DNA of 64,000 nt from Flectonema sp. DT1601 (taxonomy: Eukaryota > Euglenozoa > Diplonemea > Diplonemida > Diplonemidae), in contig OZ025856.1 of the NCBI GenBank assembly GCA_964019425.1, positions 496,001 through 560,000 on the forward strand, in the 5' to 3' direction. The notes beneath the pieces were generated by a model. That model was not told the DNA's origin and searched no databases. It saw nothing but the letters and a program-made list of their open reading frames with translations. Made by a program: the position numbers and the translations under genes. Shown piece after piece: positions 1 through 10,709 of the stretch (the first letter of the stretch is position 1; each line of letters opens with the position of its first letter).

Positions 1-1
1 T

Positions 2-1807
2 GACATCGACAGTGATTCACCTTATCCATGGGCCGTCATTGAAGTGTTTATGGATTGCGTTGCGATGGTTAGTTTTATACTTTATGTATATTCGATATCT
101 GACCAACCAGTTCGTCTGTTGAGATTTGGTACGTTTTTTGATGTTATATCTGTGCTACCTACGGGTGTTGTTTCATGGGCTGCCTTCAAAGGAAACCCCT
201 ATCTTCGGGTAAATAAAATATTAAGTCTTTTTACGTATAAAAAAAGACTTGATGTTGTTGTTGAATGGATGCAGTTGGCATTTCAATTATCACCGTTGGT
301 TGTCCGATTGGCTTCTCACACTAATATTTTCATAACGCTTTTACACTTTACGTCATGTCTCTGGTATTTAGTACTGAAGGGTAGTCCTGATGGTCAGACA
401 GTGGCGTTGATTACCCCTCAAGGGTCAACATCATGGCTTTCAGGTGAGACCACAACACTTAGATTATACTGTGTAGGTTATGATTGGGCGATCAAATACA
501 TGTGTGGATATGGAGTAATTGGACCCTTTCCACAAACAGAATCACAAGTACTGCTCATGCTCTCTGTTGCGTTGAGTGGTATTACGATGTACGCGGCTTT
601 CATCGGAACGGTATCGACATTAGTATCGGACTTGGCGATGAATAATGTCGCTGCTCGTTTGAGAACAAAACTTGATGAAGTAACTGATGTTTTGGTAGAT
701 ATGAAAATGCCTCCATCATTTCAAGACGAAACCCGTCGGTACTATCAACAAGTTTTTAAAATGGCTGGAACTGTTGGAAACACTTCTCTTCTTGATGACT
801 TACCAGAGGATCTTCTTGATAGAGTTAATCACCAACTTGCTAAAGGGATTTTATCAAAGGTTCCAATGTTTGAACGACTAACACGTTGTGTTGAAGAAAC
901 TGATAAAAATAAAAATGAAAAATGCATAAACGAACTAATGGCGAGACTCATACCAAAGATATTCTTATCGGGTATAACCATCGTCAAGGCTGGTGACCTC
1001 GGATGTGAAATGTTTTTTGTTCAATCAGGTGAGCTTGTCGTAATGTCATCCGCAGGAGATATTAAGAACGTTCTCCAACCTGGAGCATTCTATGGTGAGG
1101 GAGCTTTACTTAATAAAGTTAAAAGAGCGACTTCTGTAACGACGACAACATCGTGTCTGTTATTTATTCTATCGAGAGACTCTTTTGAATCAGTTATCGC
1201 TTCATACCCTGATCTTGATTTGATAGTAAGGAAACACGCAGCTACTAAGTTTGCTAACGATTATGCGAGTAGTAGAGCAGACTCAACTGCTTCAGAATAT
1301 GTTTCTGATTTTGACATTGATAAAAGTTTTAATGAGAGCACAGCTAACCGAGTTATATCAACAGCGATAGATTCTGGTAAAGGAGAGGACGAAGCTCTGG
1401 GTGACAGTGCTTTGTGTAAGTCATTGCGAAGTATAAAACGTTTTGGTCGAACAGTTTCAGAACATCTCCAAACAGATGATGACCTGGGGTCTCTCGGTTC
1501 ATTCTTATTTGGACAACAGATGGAAACAAAAGCCCCAAGCACACCATTTGGGAGATCTGCTACACGAGATTTCGATGACGAAGGTTCAGCTGCGTCTCCT
1601 TGTAGCATCAGTCGGAGTCTCAGGTCGGTAAAATCGTTTCGTAATTCGCGATCGAGTCAACAATCATTTTATTCAACCAGTAGGTCATCCCCGTCTAACA
1701 GTTTAAGCGTTGCTCCTAATATATTGCTTCATCCTCCGCCGCAAAAACTTTCAGTCAATAACGCTTCTCCACGACATTCCCTTGAGAACTTACTTGATAC
1801 TGGTTAA
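2..1807 (+). CDS. Cyclic-nucleotide-gated/HCN-type K+ channel, 3' part (5' end outside window)
   Basis: The frame is open from the first bases of the window, so the N terminus is missing. What remains shows hydrophobic segments fitting S2-S6 of a six-helix channel. The pore loop contains CGYGVIGP, with the GYG signature of K+ selectivity. A C-linker follows, then a cyclic-nucleotide-binding fold (about nt 940-1240) with a GEGALL...RATS phosphate-binding cassette. The last 180 residues are Ser-rich and disordered-looking, with SxRSxRS patterns that could be phosphorylated. By family knowledge it is a plasma- or flagellar-membrane channel gated by voltage and/or cAMP/cGMP. Ion selectivity and ligand preference are inferred. 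The family is secure; whether it is closer to HCN, EAG or CNG is not settled. Confidence 0.88.
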   Translation, partial: DIDSDSPYPWAVIEVFMDCVAMVSFILYVYSISDQPVRLLRFGTFFDVISVLPTGVVSWAAFKGNPYLRVNKILSLFTYKKRLDVVVEWMQLAFQLSPLVVRLASHTNIFITLLHFTSCLWYLVLKGSPDGQTVALITPQGSTSWLSGETTTLRLYCVGYDWAIKYMCGYGVIGPFPQTESQVLLMLSVALSGITMYAAFIGTVSTLVSDLAMNNVAARLRTKLDEVTDVLVDMKMPPSFQDETRRYYQQVFKMAGTVGNTSLLDDLPEDLLDRVNHQLAKGILSKVPMFERLTRCVEETDKNKNEKCINELMARLIPKIFLSGITIVKAGDLGCEMFFVQSGELVVMSSAGDIKNVLQPGAFYGEGALLNKVKRATSVTTTTSCLLFILSRDSFESVIASYPDLDLIVRKHAATKFANDYASSRADSTASEYVSDFDIDKSFNESTANRVISTAIDSGKGEDEALGDSALCKSLRSIKRFGRTVSEHLQTDDDLGSLGSFLFGQQMETKAPSTPFGRSATRDFDDEGSAASPCSISRSLRSVKSFRNSRSSQQSFYSTSRSSPSNSLSVAPNILLHPPPQKLSVNNASPRHSLENLLDTG

Positions 1808-2574
1808 GACAACAGAAACAGTACATACTCAAAGTAAAAAAGTTGTTGAGAAGGGGGAAACGCATTATTTTTTCGCTTGGAGCATAAGCATCTTGTTTGA
1901 TTTATTTATTATTTTTCTTTTTTTTGTACCTACAAACCCATTGTTCGGTAGAATGAGAATTGTGGCAGCGTAACTAACCTATTCCTTTATTAGGATTTTG
2001 TATGGTTGCGCACAAACAAAAGTTTGCCGACTTTTTTTTTTTTTTTTCCCCCTTTCGAAATGAAGGTAACGATGACTGGTGTGCGTGTGTGTGCCGATCT
2101 CTCAGCAAACGGACGTGATTCTTGTTTTTCTCTTCGGTTTCCTTGGGGAAAAAAAAAAGAAAAATAACCGTGAGACTTACGGTGCCAGCACACAGTGCGA
2201 ATCGACGTTCCTTTTGTAGGTCATAATGTGCTTGTTGTCGGCCTTGCTGTTTGTTACTTTATTTAGTTCTATTTTTTTCATAGAGCATCAGTTTTTTCAT
2301 TTTTATTTTATTTAATTATTTTTTTTAATTATAAAATGGATGAAATATTTTAAAAATATTTTCACCCATTTTATCGTCTCCCTTTTCCTTTTTTCCTTCA
2401 CTTCAAAGATACGTCAGATTTCTCCCCATCCCGGTGTGTCTTGGTCTTAAATGGTTTTACCATTATTTAAAACAAGTCTTGAGAAGATTCCAGGATGAAG
2501 TAGTTTGTAATTATTGTTTTTAGTATTCCCAAATAAAATATTTAACTTTACTAAGCTCGAAGAGATTATTATAT

Positions 2575-2601
2575 GAGTGACACCCTCATTGAGTGTCACT
2601 C
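2575..2601. repeat. Perfect 9-bp inverted repeat (hairpin)
   Basis: GAGTGACAC at 2575-2583 and GTGTCACTC at 2593-2601 are perfect complements around a 9-nt loop. It lies about 770 bp past the channel stop codon, too far for a simple terminator. It may be a processing hairpin or the core of a degraded palindromic element. Confidence 0.6.
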
Positions 2602-2645
2602 AGTCTTATTATTGGGAATTTTCGTCGGGTCAAGGAACCACCAAC

Positions 2646-3031
2646 TACCCCAGGCCACTTATTTTATTTTTTTCAAAGAATTGTTGATTTTAAGCAAGTA
2701 ATTTGTAGGTGAAACCTACACTCTGCCGTATTACATTATACCCTGGTTTTGGTTTCCCAGGGCTCACGATTAATTCAAAATTGAATAACTCGATTCCGTA
2801 CTGCACTGAATGACAACACGGAAAAAGAGATGTGTATGTAGATAAGTTAGAAACATTTATTATAATGTAAAGTATTTACGTCAATCGCAGAGTGTATACC
2901 TACACTAACATTACCTTTAGTCACTGTATCTCAGAACTAATGTTAAATTATCGTTATGTTGTTTATGATACAATACATTTGTATTTTACGTACAAACTCG
3001 AACAGTTAATACCCCAGGCCACTTATTTTAT
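2646..3031. repeat. 22-bp direct repeats enclosing a ~340-bp insert
   Basis: The 22-bp string beginning TACCCCAGGCCAC occurs at 2646-2667 and again, identical, at 3010-3031. The 342 bp between ends with a copy of the repeat found in tandem near 16 kb (here about 2902-3009). The arrangement looks like an insertion that duplicated its target, as non-LTR retroposition does, but no poly(A) tail or coding remnant is evident. Confidence 0.5.
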
Positions 3032-3287
3032 GCGGCCTCTTCTTGATGCAATCACGTAAGGTTTGTTTCCTCCCTTTATTCTCCAAGCACACGTTCTTCA
3101 TACTTGTGCACGTGCAGCATAACCCCATTAGTCAAACACAATAGGAAGTTTCGTTTGGGTAACGCAAGTCTCCACAGTCGCTCGTTCTTTCCAGATCGGG
3201 TTGGCTTTGGGAGGCTGGTAATTTACCCATTCGCTCTTCTTCCCATTAGCCTTTTACTCATTCTTTTCGTTATTTTATTTTATTTTT

Positions 3288-3418
3288 GCACCGATGAAGT
3301 CGGAGAAAAAAACTATTCAGATTAAGAGCCGTTTGTTTATTATGGTCAAAGGTTATTCTGTGCGCCCAGTAATACTCTCTGCGATCAACAAAATAATAAA
3401 GCTTTTATCTGAATGGGC
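3288..3418 (+). repeat. Foldback repeat (MITE-like), copy A
   Basis: Begins GCACCGATGAAGTCGGAG after a T run, then CTATTCAGATT, and ends TTATCTGAATGGGC, so CATTCAGAT-type sequence is inverted at the two ends. It shares the interior CTGCGATCAACAAAAT with copies C and E. Same family as the elements at 12.78, 17.53, 27.53 and 62.43 kb, all in this orientation. Confidence 0.65.
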
Positions 3419-4509
3419 TTTTTTTTTCTTTTTTTTCTTTTTTTTTTTTGCTTCCTTCTTTGTCACGATTTGTGAAAAAAAACCTAAAATTAGTATGTTG
3501 GAAAAGTAGGCTGACGCTTTTTGGAGATGGTACCGAAGAAAAAGAAAAAAAAAGGTATCCTGTAAGTACTCACGGATATCGTTATTATTATTACTTTGCA
3601 TTAAACGAGTATTGGCAGCACACGTAAACCTCCTTTAGCTTTATCAGTTTAAGTCGGTTCACGGTTTCGTACACAAATAAAACATCAACGAGTGTTTTAT
3701 TGCTATTTTCTGTATAGTCTAAAGGTTAAGCCAATTTTCTTTTTTTTGGTGTCTATTTATTTATTTTTGAACATTTTCACAAAAAGCTCTCTCTCTTTTT
3801 TTTTTCTTTCTTTTTTTTCCAGTTTTTTATTTCCCTCTGTCTTGTTATGCCGTTCGCACCGTTCTTGTTTTGCCGTTCGCACTGTTTATTGCATGGGACA
3901 CGGATTCCTAGTACAATGTTTTTTTATTTTTTTCGCTTCCCCCTTCCTCCAGCGCGCTGTTGTCACTTTCTTGTTTGTTTTGTTTTTTTCGCGTATACGG
4001 TGGCTGGTTTTTAGAAAAAAAAAAAGAAGAGTACCTTCATGAATGGGAGAACTGAAACACTTTTTTTTTTTTTTTTATATTCTTTCCACGACCTTATTTA
4101 TTTATTTATTTATTTGTTTTATTTTATTTTATTTTTTATTATGGGTAGGCTTCCGCCTTATCTACTAACTGATGTTTCTTTTTTAACAATCTTATTTCTT
4201 ATTGTGAGCAGAAGAACGTTTCTTCTCGCCGCGTGATTGTGGTGATTTCTTTTTTTGATAAAAAAAAAAAAAAAAAAAAAAAACATTGGCTGCTTAAAAT
4301 ATGGTCTCGGATATACACATTTAATTTTTATTTATTTATTTATTTTATTGTCTTCAATTTATATATATTTTTTTTTTAATTATTAGGTAAAGCAACAAAA
4401 AAGAATATCCACACAAGAAGTTATACTATAATTCAAGTTCGTACCGACCTCTGTTTACACACTTTATATAAATTCCTTACCTACCAGTAGAGAGGGAAAA
4501 TCCTACAAA

Positions 4510-4695
4510 ATGGGTGGGTTAAAAGTTCCCGATATGAAAATGGCGATCGTATACGATGGAAAAGTAATATCTCAGGGTAGGGGATCAAAAAATTATTCTT
4601 TCAGCGGTAGGGTGGTGTACATTCCTCCTAAGAGTTATTCTCATGTTAGAGCTGATGCTACATTTTTAAAAAAGTTGAAAATACCCGGACTGTAA
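4510..4695 (+). CDS. Small unrecognised protein, 61 residues
   Basis: An ATG in an A-rich context (CTACAAAATGG) opens a 61-codon frame with mixed, non-repetitive composition (VVYIPPKSYSHVRAD), unlike the Phe/Lys strings of the surrounding spacer. It ends in LKKLKIPGL and is basic, with no signal peptide or membrane segment. I do not recognise the family. The 294 bp before the next gene carry nothing notable. It could be a genuine short gene or the last exon of something longer; the same-strand placement and clean codon use favour a gene. Confidence 0.5.
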   Translation: MGGLKVPDMKMAIVYDGKVISQGRGSKNYSFSGRVVYIPPKSYSHVRADATFLKKLKIPGL

Positions 4696-4989
4696 GAATG
4701 ATATTTCAACACTGAATTAATACGTAATCGTCATTAAAGGGGACGAGGTGTCACACAGACATGAATGGTTACACGAGTCTGTTATATTATCGTTAGTTCA
4801 CTACAAAGAGAATCTTGTAATCTTTGCTTTTTGAATACTCGTTGAAAATTTTCACTCGTTAAAAATACCTTTTTTCTCTACCACAGGTAACATCACTGAT
4901 ACTTTACAATAAACTTATTTTCTAACTACTTTCATATTTAAGTAATTAATATTTCACATTAATAGCAACACGAATCACACTCGAGTAAG

Positions 4990-7152
4990 ATGCCGACTTC
5001 GGGTAACGGAAGATCGTATTTGGAAAAATTCGGTTTAACGGATGACAGTGTAATGGCCTTGAGTCCAATACTTCAAGGTTTCACTGTCACATCTGACGAT
5101 GTTGTCGATATCGCTAGAGGGTTGTTAGAGAATTGGTCTTTAACCTCACTTGAGCTTTCTCGATGTAGTGTTTCTGGATCGGGAGCATTTGCGATTGCTG
5201 AAGCACTGTCAGAGAATCATACACTGCGGTATCTAGGACTGTCTTACAGCAATATTGGTGATGTTGGGTGTGAGGAAATAGCTGAAGCTCTTTCACGAAA
5301 TCAAACTTTAGAAGTAATCGATTTATCATTTTGTGGAATTAGTGATTTGGGAACTCTCGCCTTAGCTCAGATGCTTGAATTGCAATTGGAGGAATCCCCT
5401 GGTCGTAAACAAGGTGAAATTAGAACACTTATCTTAGAAGGAAACAGAATAGGAAAGCCTGGAGCAGCAGCGCTATCCGCATCGCTATCTCAAACAACAA
5501 AAGTTAAATCACTAAATCTACAGGGCAATCGACTTCGTGAATCTGGAGCAGTCTCTATCGCTGAAGGTATTCGTGGAAACAACTCTCTAACATACATCAA
5601 CATTGGTGCTAACGACATCAACCCAGAAGGAGGTTATGCTATTGTCGATGCCTTAGCCTGTAATTCATCAATCACTGCGTTGAATCTACAGAAGAATAGA
5701 TTAGGAGCGTCACTAACAGGACTAGCCTCACTTTGTAAACATCATCCTTGTCTAAAAGATATTAATATTTCAGATTGTTGTTTGAATGCTTCTGTTGCAG
5801 AGAAATTTTCAAAGCAACTAACGTCTGCGAGTATCTTGTCTTTTAATTTGAGTAACAACAACCTCGGAAATGATGGTGTTGCTTCGTTATGTAAAGCACT
5901 GTACGGTAAGCCCACTAGATATATTGATTTAGGAAATGTTGGTCTCACTTCTGAAGGTATAGGTGGAGTGTGTGAACTGATTAACATAGCACCAAGCCTT
6001 CAAACTCTTGTATTAGAAGGCAATCAACTAAGCGCTGATTCAATGAAAGAGTTCTCAAGAGTGTTGAAGTTAAACACCACAATCGACTCACTTAGCCTTG
6101 GAGAGACAGGTATTGGTGATGAGGGTGTTGTTCATCTATCAAAGGCATTGACAAATCGACACAAGATCAGAATTTTAGACCTTTCTGACAATAAAATTAC
6201 AAGTGAAGGCTGCATCATGATATGCTCAGTCTTAGCAAAGATGAGAAGATTATCAGAACTCGACTTAACAAATAATGACATTAGAGGGTGTTCAACTGTT
6301 AATCCGATGCAGACTTTATCATCGGTGTTCGTTAATAACGCAGACCTTAGACAGATATCATTATCTGGTTGTCCTGTATCAGACTCCTTTATTGGTGGAT
6401 TATTCACAAGAGATGATGCTGAAGAAATCTGCGCAAACATTGGTGGTCTTCCCGTGGTTGAACCATTCTCACCAGGGGATAGAGAAACTAAAAATCCTGA
6501 CAGGGAATTGATCAGAAAGGGGGATCGATCTCAAATGGCTGTGGGAACTGCAAGTCAGTCATTATTCCGACCTGCTTGGACTCCGACTATACCACCACCT
6601 CGTACATATGGAGATGAAGATCAACCTGACACAGATGATGAGGATGAGAGACATGTTGAAGACTCTCCATTAATACCTGGAAAAGGTTCACTACTTCATC
6701 CTTTATACCCAGGATTTGGACGTGGTCGATTATGCAGTGAAAGTCACTGCGACTCTCTTGGAAATATCTGCAGTTTACCAATGTACCAATCAGGTATGAG
6801 TTCATTCCAAGATGAGGTTGGAGTTCCTTCGTCAGTTTCATTATTTCAAAACCCTATACGAAGAGCTCGTTCTAAAGATCCGTATTCTCTTGGTGCCGTT
6901 GAGGGAAATATTGGTGGGTTTCCGATCACTGAGGAAGCTCTTAAAAGAAAATTTCAAGAACTTGACGTCGACGGATCTGGTTATCTAGACTACGATGAAT
7001 TTAAAGTTATTTTTTCAAATTTTCAAAATTTCGGACTCTATCAATCTCAACACGAGATTGAATCGATGATGAGGAAATATAAAATCCTCGATGATGGAAA
7101 AATATATTTCGACGAATTCGCTCTGATCATGTTATCATTAGTTAGAAGGTAG
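4990..7152 (+). CDS. Leucine-rich-repeat (RNI type) protein with C-terminal EF-hand
   Basis: 720 residues. Residues about 45-480 are roughly fourteen 28-residue ribonuclease-inhibitor-type LRRs (patterns such as LTSLELSRCSVS, LRYLGLSYSNIGD, KSLNLQGNRLRESG), the NLR/RanGAP-like arrangement in which each unit is one alpha/beta turn. A disordered linker rich in Pro, Asp and Ser follows (about 490-640). Near residue 658 is a canonical EF-hand loop, DVDGSGYLDYDE, followed by a degenerate second EF-hand (LDDGKIYFDEF) with a shortened loop. No membrane segment is visible. A protein-binding scaffold responding to calcium is the natural inference; the partner is unknown. The next gene also carries an EF-hand. 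The start is the first ATG after stops in frame. Confidence 0.85.
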   Translation: MPTSGNGRSYLEKFGLTDDSVMALSPILQGFTVTSDDVVDIARGLLENWSLTSLELSRCSVSGSGAFAIAEALSENHTLRYLGLSYSNIGDVGCEEIAEALSRNQTLEVIDLSFCGISDLGTLALAQMLELQLEESPGRKQGEIRTLILEGNRIGKPGAAALSASLSQTTKVKSLNLQGNRLRESGAVSIAEGIRGNNSLTYINIGANDINPEGGYAIVDALACNSSITALNLQKNRLGASLTGLASLCKHHPCLKDINISDCCLNASVAEKFSKQLTSASILSFNLSNNNLGNDGVASLCKALYGKPTRYIDLGNVGLTSEGIGGVCELINIAPSLQTLVLEGNQLSADSMKEFSRVLKLNTTIDSLSLGETGIGDEGVVHLSKALTNRHKIRILDLSDNKITSEGCIMICSVLAKMRRLSELDLTNNDIRGCSTVNPMQTLSSVFVNNADLRQISLSGCPVSDSFIGGLFTRDDAEEICANIGGLPVVEPFSPGDRETKNPDRELIRKGDRSQMAVGTASQSLFRPAWTPTIPPPRTYGDEDQPDTDDEDERHVEDSPLIPGKGSLLHPLYPGFGRGRLCSESHCDSLGNICSLPMYQSGMSSFQDEVGVPSSVSLFQNPIRRARSKDPYSLGAVEGNIGGFPITEEALKRKFQELDVDGSGYLDYDEFKVIFSNFQNFGLYQSQHEIESMMRKYKILDDGKIYFDEFALIMLSLVRR

Positions 7153-7523
7153 GCTCTCTATTTACACTTTTTTATATTCCAACATCTTCTGGTTTTGGGT
7201 TATTATCCTTATATACACTTAACCAATAAGGGTCAGTCAGTGAACCCTTTTCCTTTCCCTTCTCTGTAATAAATAACTTTATAAGAATGACAATCTTCTG
7301 GTTGTTTAACTTTTACTTGAGGTGCTGAATAAGAAGGTCTTATTATTTATCCTCTTTTCATTTAAAAAGAAGAACACCAAAATGATGGTTGAGAGTTACA
7401 AGCTGCGGTGACTGGTGTACACGCTCTCGGAATTTTTCTGTTTTCTTATTTAGTGATCTTGTTTTTGTGACTTAATTCTCTTTTCAGCACCATCTGAATA
7501 ATGTAATTGCGATACCAAAAAAT
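7153..7523. other. Spacer between LRR/EF-hand and CorA-type genes
   Basis: 371 bp of AT-rich DNA. I see no gene, RNA or repeat in it. TTCTCTTTTCAG near 7490 resembles a splice acceptor upstream of the next ATG. Confidence 0.6.
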
Positions 7524-9929
7524 ATGATTGCCGATGATGATAAGTACGAATTGAGCGCTGCGGACGCTCAACAAGAACTACTACACCATGCGAGGATGTT
7601 AATACGAGTTGCAGAAGGAATGAATCCACTACTTCCACCTACTGATGTAATCGGCTCTGTACGAGTTGGAAGTAGTTCCGATTCATTATCAGGTAGGTGT
7701 AATTCTGTCTCACTACGTAACAGGTTGGGAAGTAGAAAAGGTCAAAGTCTGACATCAGGATTGCCATCCCTCCCATGCAGACACTCGTATAGCAAGACGC
7801 GATTATCAACTTTTCCGTCACCATCATGTTCGGAGATAATACCAAACAACGATCATCTATGGCACGATTATTATAAAACTGGTAAAGTTACGTTTGTGCC
7901 AGAGCTAGCAAGTGATCTCAGAGATAAGACAACTCGAATAAAAGAAGACGCTGAATTCTGGATATCAATCGTTCAACAGAAAGGTGTTTCAGAACTAGGT
8001 CACCAAACTGATATAAATCAGCAATTCATTGACAGTCGAATTGATTTAACTCCGAGAAGAATTCTTCAAATATACAACAGATTTGACGCTGATCAAGATG
8101 GTGGTGTTTCTGTTGCTGAATTCCGTCTTGGGCTTCAACATCAAGGTTTTAAAATGTCTAATGACTCTATCGATAGAGTTATCATTCGTTTAAAAGGTGA
8201 GATACAAATTGATGAAGACGACGTAGAGGTTCACATATCGGAATTCTCACTCGCATTGCAACAGTTGAAATTAGCTGAATTGTTCTTACCATCAGTTTGT
8301 CAAGGAACTCCAGCTTGGTTTGCTAATTTTGATAATAAAATAAGAAAGAATAGAGATAAAGACCAACTTGACAACCTTCGAGAACGCTCTCTCCGATCCT
8401 CAATAAGAAGTGTCGCCTGCACAGATGACGTTTCTAGAGTTGTATCTGAAGGTCAATACTACTGGAGAACCGTAAGTGTCGAAGCTGAACGCCAACCAGA
8501 TGGATCATGGATGGTATCAACACTTGACGGACCTGAATTGTTTAATTGTAAAGTTAACATTCCCGGTAATGAGTTCCAAGCTCACTACATTAGAGATCCA
8601 GAGTTCGGTCTCAATACGTATAAATTTGAGCATTACGTCTTAGCAATTAAGTTCGATACTCCATTTGATTTTCATGATATTGATATGAATTTCGTGAGAG
8701 GTCCTTCTGGAAACATGCTCTGCGTTGATGAAAGTATCGGGATGTCTTTTATTATGAATCCTTCTGAATTCGATTTCTGGTTTGAAAAAGCAAACCGACG
8801 TCGAGTCCAACTCAGTTGCATTGATTACAATACTGAAGACGTTTTAGTTCGAACCCCTGTTGTTGATGTTCGGAGTGGATTTTTCTTCGCATCTAGACCA
8901 ATCGAGTTTAAAGCAGCTTTTCAAGGACATGGAGTGAGATGGGTTCATGTTGAAGCCCTCGATAAAATAACACTTTTAAGACTTGCTGTTAAATATCATC
9001 TTCACCCGTTGGCTGTTGAGGATGCTCTCGAAGTTCAAAACCAACCGAGTAAGTTAGACAGGCATGGGTATCATTATTTTCTTGCTTTAAATATGGCACA
9101 CTTGGTAGCGAAACCAATTCAAGTTACAGACTCAGATGTTGCTCCGCCTGTTAAATTTGTACGTTCATACTTTGCGATGTTCGTTGCTGGAGCTCCTCTA
9201 TTCGACACAGTGATATCATTTGTTAAATATCCTGAAGAGAGTTTAAAATACCTACAAGCAACAACAAGCGAACACCATATCGCAGATGTTTGGAAAGAGC
9301 TTCGGGAAAGCATCGATGGTCCTCACTTTAAAGTAAGAGAATTCTTATCAGACTTTTTAGTATTTACGATAATTGATAAATGTGTTGATGGATACTTACC
9401 ATTGGTGGCGGCATATCGAAATCGATTGTCGTTTTTTCAAATGTCTGTCCGGCACAAGAGGTCTGGTTTACCACCTGAACAACTTGAAGAAATTAGTGTC
9501 ATCAGAATGGAACTTGTTGACTTACAGAGGATTGTTAAACCTTTAAGAAGAGTTATAATCCACATTCTGAATGATAAAGATTTCAGTGGTGATTCAACAA
9601 TGTACTTAGAAGACGTTAAGGACCACGTTGATACTATATCAGATGATCTTTCTCAGCTTCTTGAAGTATGTAAACAAGTAGTAAATGACTATAATATGCT
9701 TTCAGATAGAAAGATGAACGACACGCTCTATGTCCTCACAATCGCATCCACTATTTTCTTACCAGCTCAGTTCATAACTGGATTGTATGGAATGAATTTT
9801 CAAGATGAAGATGGAAAGCCCACAATACCTGAATTAACATGGAAATACGGATATTTTTATTTTTGGGTGACGGTCGTTGTCGTCACCATCGTACTCGTTT
9901 GTGTTGTGAAGTCGGTAAACTCCCGTTGA
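7524..9929 (+). CDS. CorA/Mrs2-family Mg2+ transporter with N-terminal EF-hand
   Basis: 801 residues. The C terminus has the family hallmark: a membrane helix running into LYGMNF (the GMN motif, about residue 756), a short acidic loop (QDEDGKP) and a second helix before the end. A long helical region precedes it (about 600-720), matching the stalk of CorA pentamers. The middle (about 430-560) resembles the CorA alpha/beta domain. Near residue 188 is a calcium-binding loop, DADQDGGVSVAE. That N-terminal half is longer than in bacterial CorA (about 316 residues) and suggests calcium control of Mg2+ uptake, which is inference. The membrane (plasma or mitochondrial) is not evident; I see no clear presequence. 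Confidence 0.87.
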   Translation: MIADDDKYELSAADAQQELLHHARMLIRVAEGMNPLLPPTDVIGSVRVGSSSDSLSGRCNSVSLRNRLGSRKGQSLTSGLPSLPCRHSYSKTRLSTFPSPSCSEIIPNNDHLWHDYYKTGKVTFVPELASDLRDKTTRIKEDAEFWISIVQQKGVSELGHQTDINQQFIDSRIDLTPRRILQIYNRFDADQDGGVSVAEFRLGLQHQGFKMSNDSIDRVIIRLKGEIQIDEDDVEVHISEFSLALQQLKLAELFLPSVCQGTPAWFANFDNKIRKNRDKDQLDNLRERSLRSSIRSVACTDDVSRVVSEGQYYWRTVSVEAERQPDGSWMVSTLDGPELFNCKVNIPGNEFQAHYIRDPEFGLNTYKFEHYVLAIKFDTPFDFHDIDMNFVRGPSGNMLCVDESIGMSFIMNPSEFDFWFEKANRRRVQLSCIDYNTEDVLVRTPVVDVRSGFFFASRPIEFKAAFQGHGVRWVHVEALDKITLLRLAVKYHLHPLAVEDALEVQNQPSKLDRHGYHYFLALNMAHLVAKPIQVTDSDVAPPVKFVRSYFAMFVAGAPLFDTVISFVKYPEESLKYLQATTSEHHIADVWKELRESIDGPHFKVREFLSDFLVFTIIDKCVDGYLPLVAAYRNRLSFFQMSVRHKRSGLPPEQLEEISVIRMELVDLQRIVKPLRRVIIHILNDKDFSGDSTMYLEDVKDHVDTISDDLSQLLEVCKQVVNDYNMLSDRKMNDTLYVLTIASTIFLPAQFITGLYGMNFQDEDGKPTIPELTWKYGYFYFWVTVVVVTIVLVCVVKSVNSR

Positions 9930-10709
9930 GTTTTTTTTTTCTGAGTCTTTTTTTTTTGTGAGGAGATTTTCTTCTGAGTATCTCCTCCTGTCCTTCCTGG
10001 CGTATTTCATTTTATGCGCTTTTATTTTCCGACGACTTTCTTGTTAATGTGTCAAAAAAAAAAAAAAAAAATACGTTATTCCCCTACCCATCTCCCGAAC
10101 CACAAAATTGTATGGGGGCACATGAAATTCTCACAATCTGACATGAATTACATTCACAGTGCACAAAAAAAAAAAGAAGTGTTGTAACCGTGAATATGTA
10201 GTTATGTGTCATTTTGGCTCCTTTTTATTCAACTGTTGTTCTTTTTTTTTGTGTGTTGGCAAAAACTATAGTTTTTGTAAAGGATCTTCATGACCCCCAG
10301 CACACTTGATGTGAGAAATATTTGTAAGTTTTTTTTTTCTCTCTTTTCTTTTATTGAGGGGAAAAAAACAAAAAAAACAAACAAACAAACAAACGAACAA
10401 GTATACTTACACATTTCACAACCTTCTTCTGAAGGTCTGCTATCGCATCTGAGAAGGAGATGAGTTCATCTTTCTTACACAGATTCTCTTCGTGAGAGTA
10501 CTAAAAGAGAGATCGTCTAGAATAACAGCACCATCTTTAGTGTGAATTAGTCACTCGTGGTTTTTCGTTTAATTATATTATTCTCCTCCTCAGTAATGAT
10601 GACTATGAGATCTACAAAACGGTTATTTTTTTGTTTTCTGTTCTTCTAGGGTTTTATTTTGAAAGGTTTAACTTTATTTCTTCCTTTATTCAGCACGATA
10701 CCTTTCACA
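9930..10709. other. Homopolymer-rich spacer
   Basis: 780 bp with T and A runs (9912-9954, 10052-10070) and an AAAC/AAAT microsatellite near 10370-10395. Just before the FBPase ATG a pyrimidine-rich stretch ends in TTTATTCAG (about 10693), a plausible splice acceptor for the 5' leader. No gene is seen. Confidence 0.55.

Larger units (their letters stand above)
1808..4509. other. Repeat-rich spacer without a convincing gene
   Basis: About 2.7 kb of AT-rich DNA with many T and A runs (for example 2031-2048, 4063-4076, 4259-4283). Open frames here are low-complexity Phe/Lys strings read through those runs. Recognisable content is a perfect hairpin near 2.58 kb, a 22-bp direct repeat enclosing about 340 bp, one copy of the 15.9-16.2 kb tandem repeat and one foldback repeat, each listed separately. 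Confidence 0.7.

Noticed and set aside
3692-4236. Hydrophobic Phe-rich frames suggesting membrane proteins
   Set aside because: They follow T runs; composition is low complexity and no family features appear.
10659-10709. Upstream extension of the FBPase using TTG
   Set aside because: Not an ATG, and the added residues read a pyrimidine tract; the family alignment begins at the ATG.
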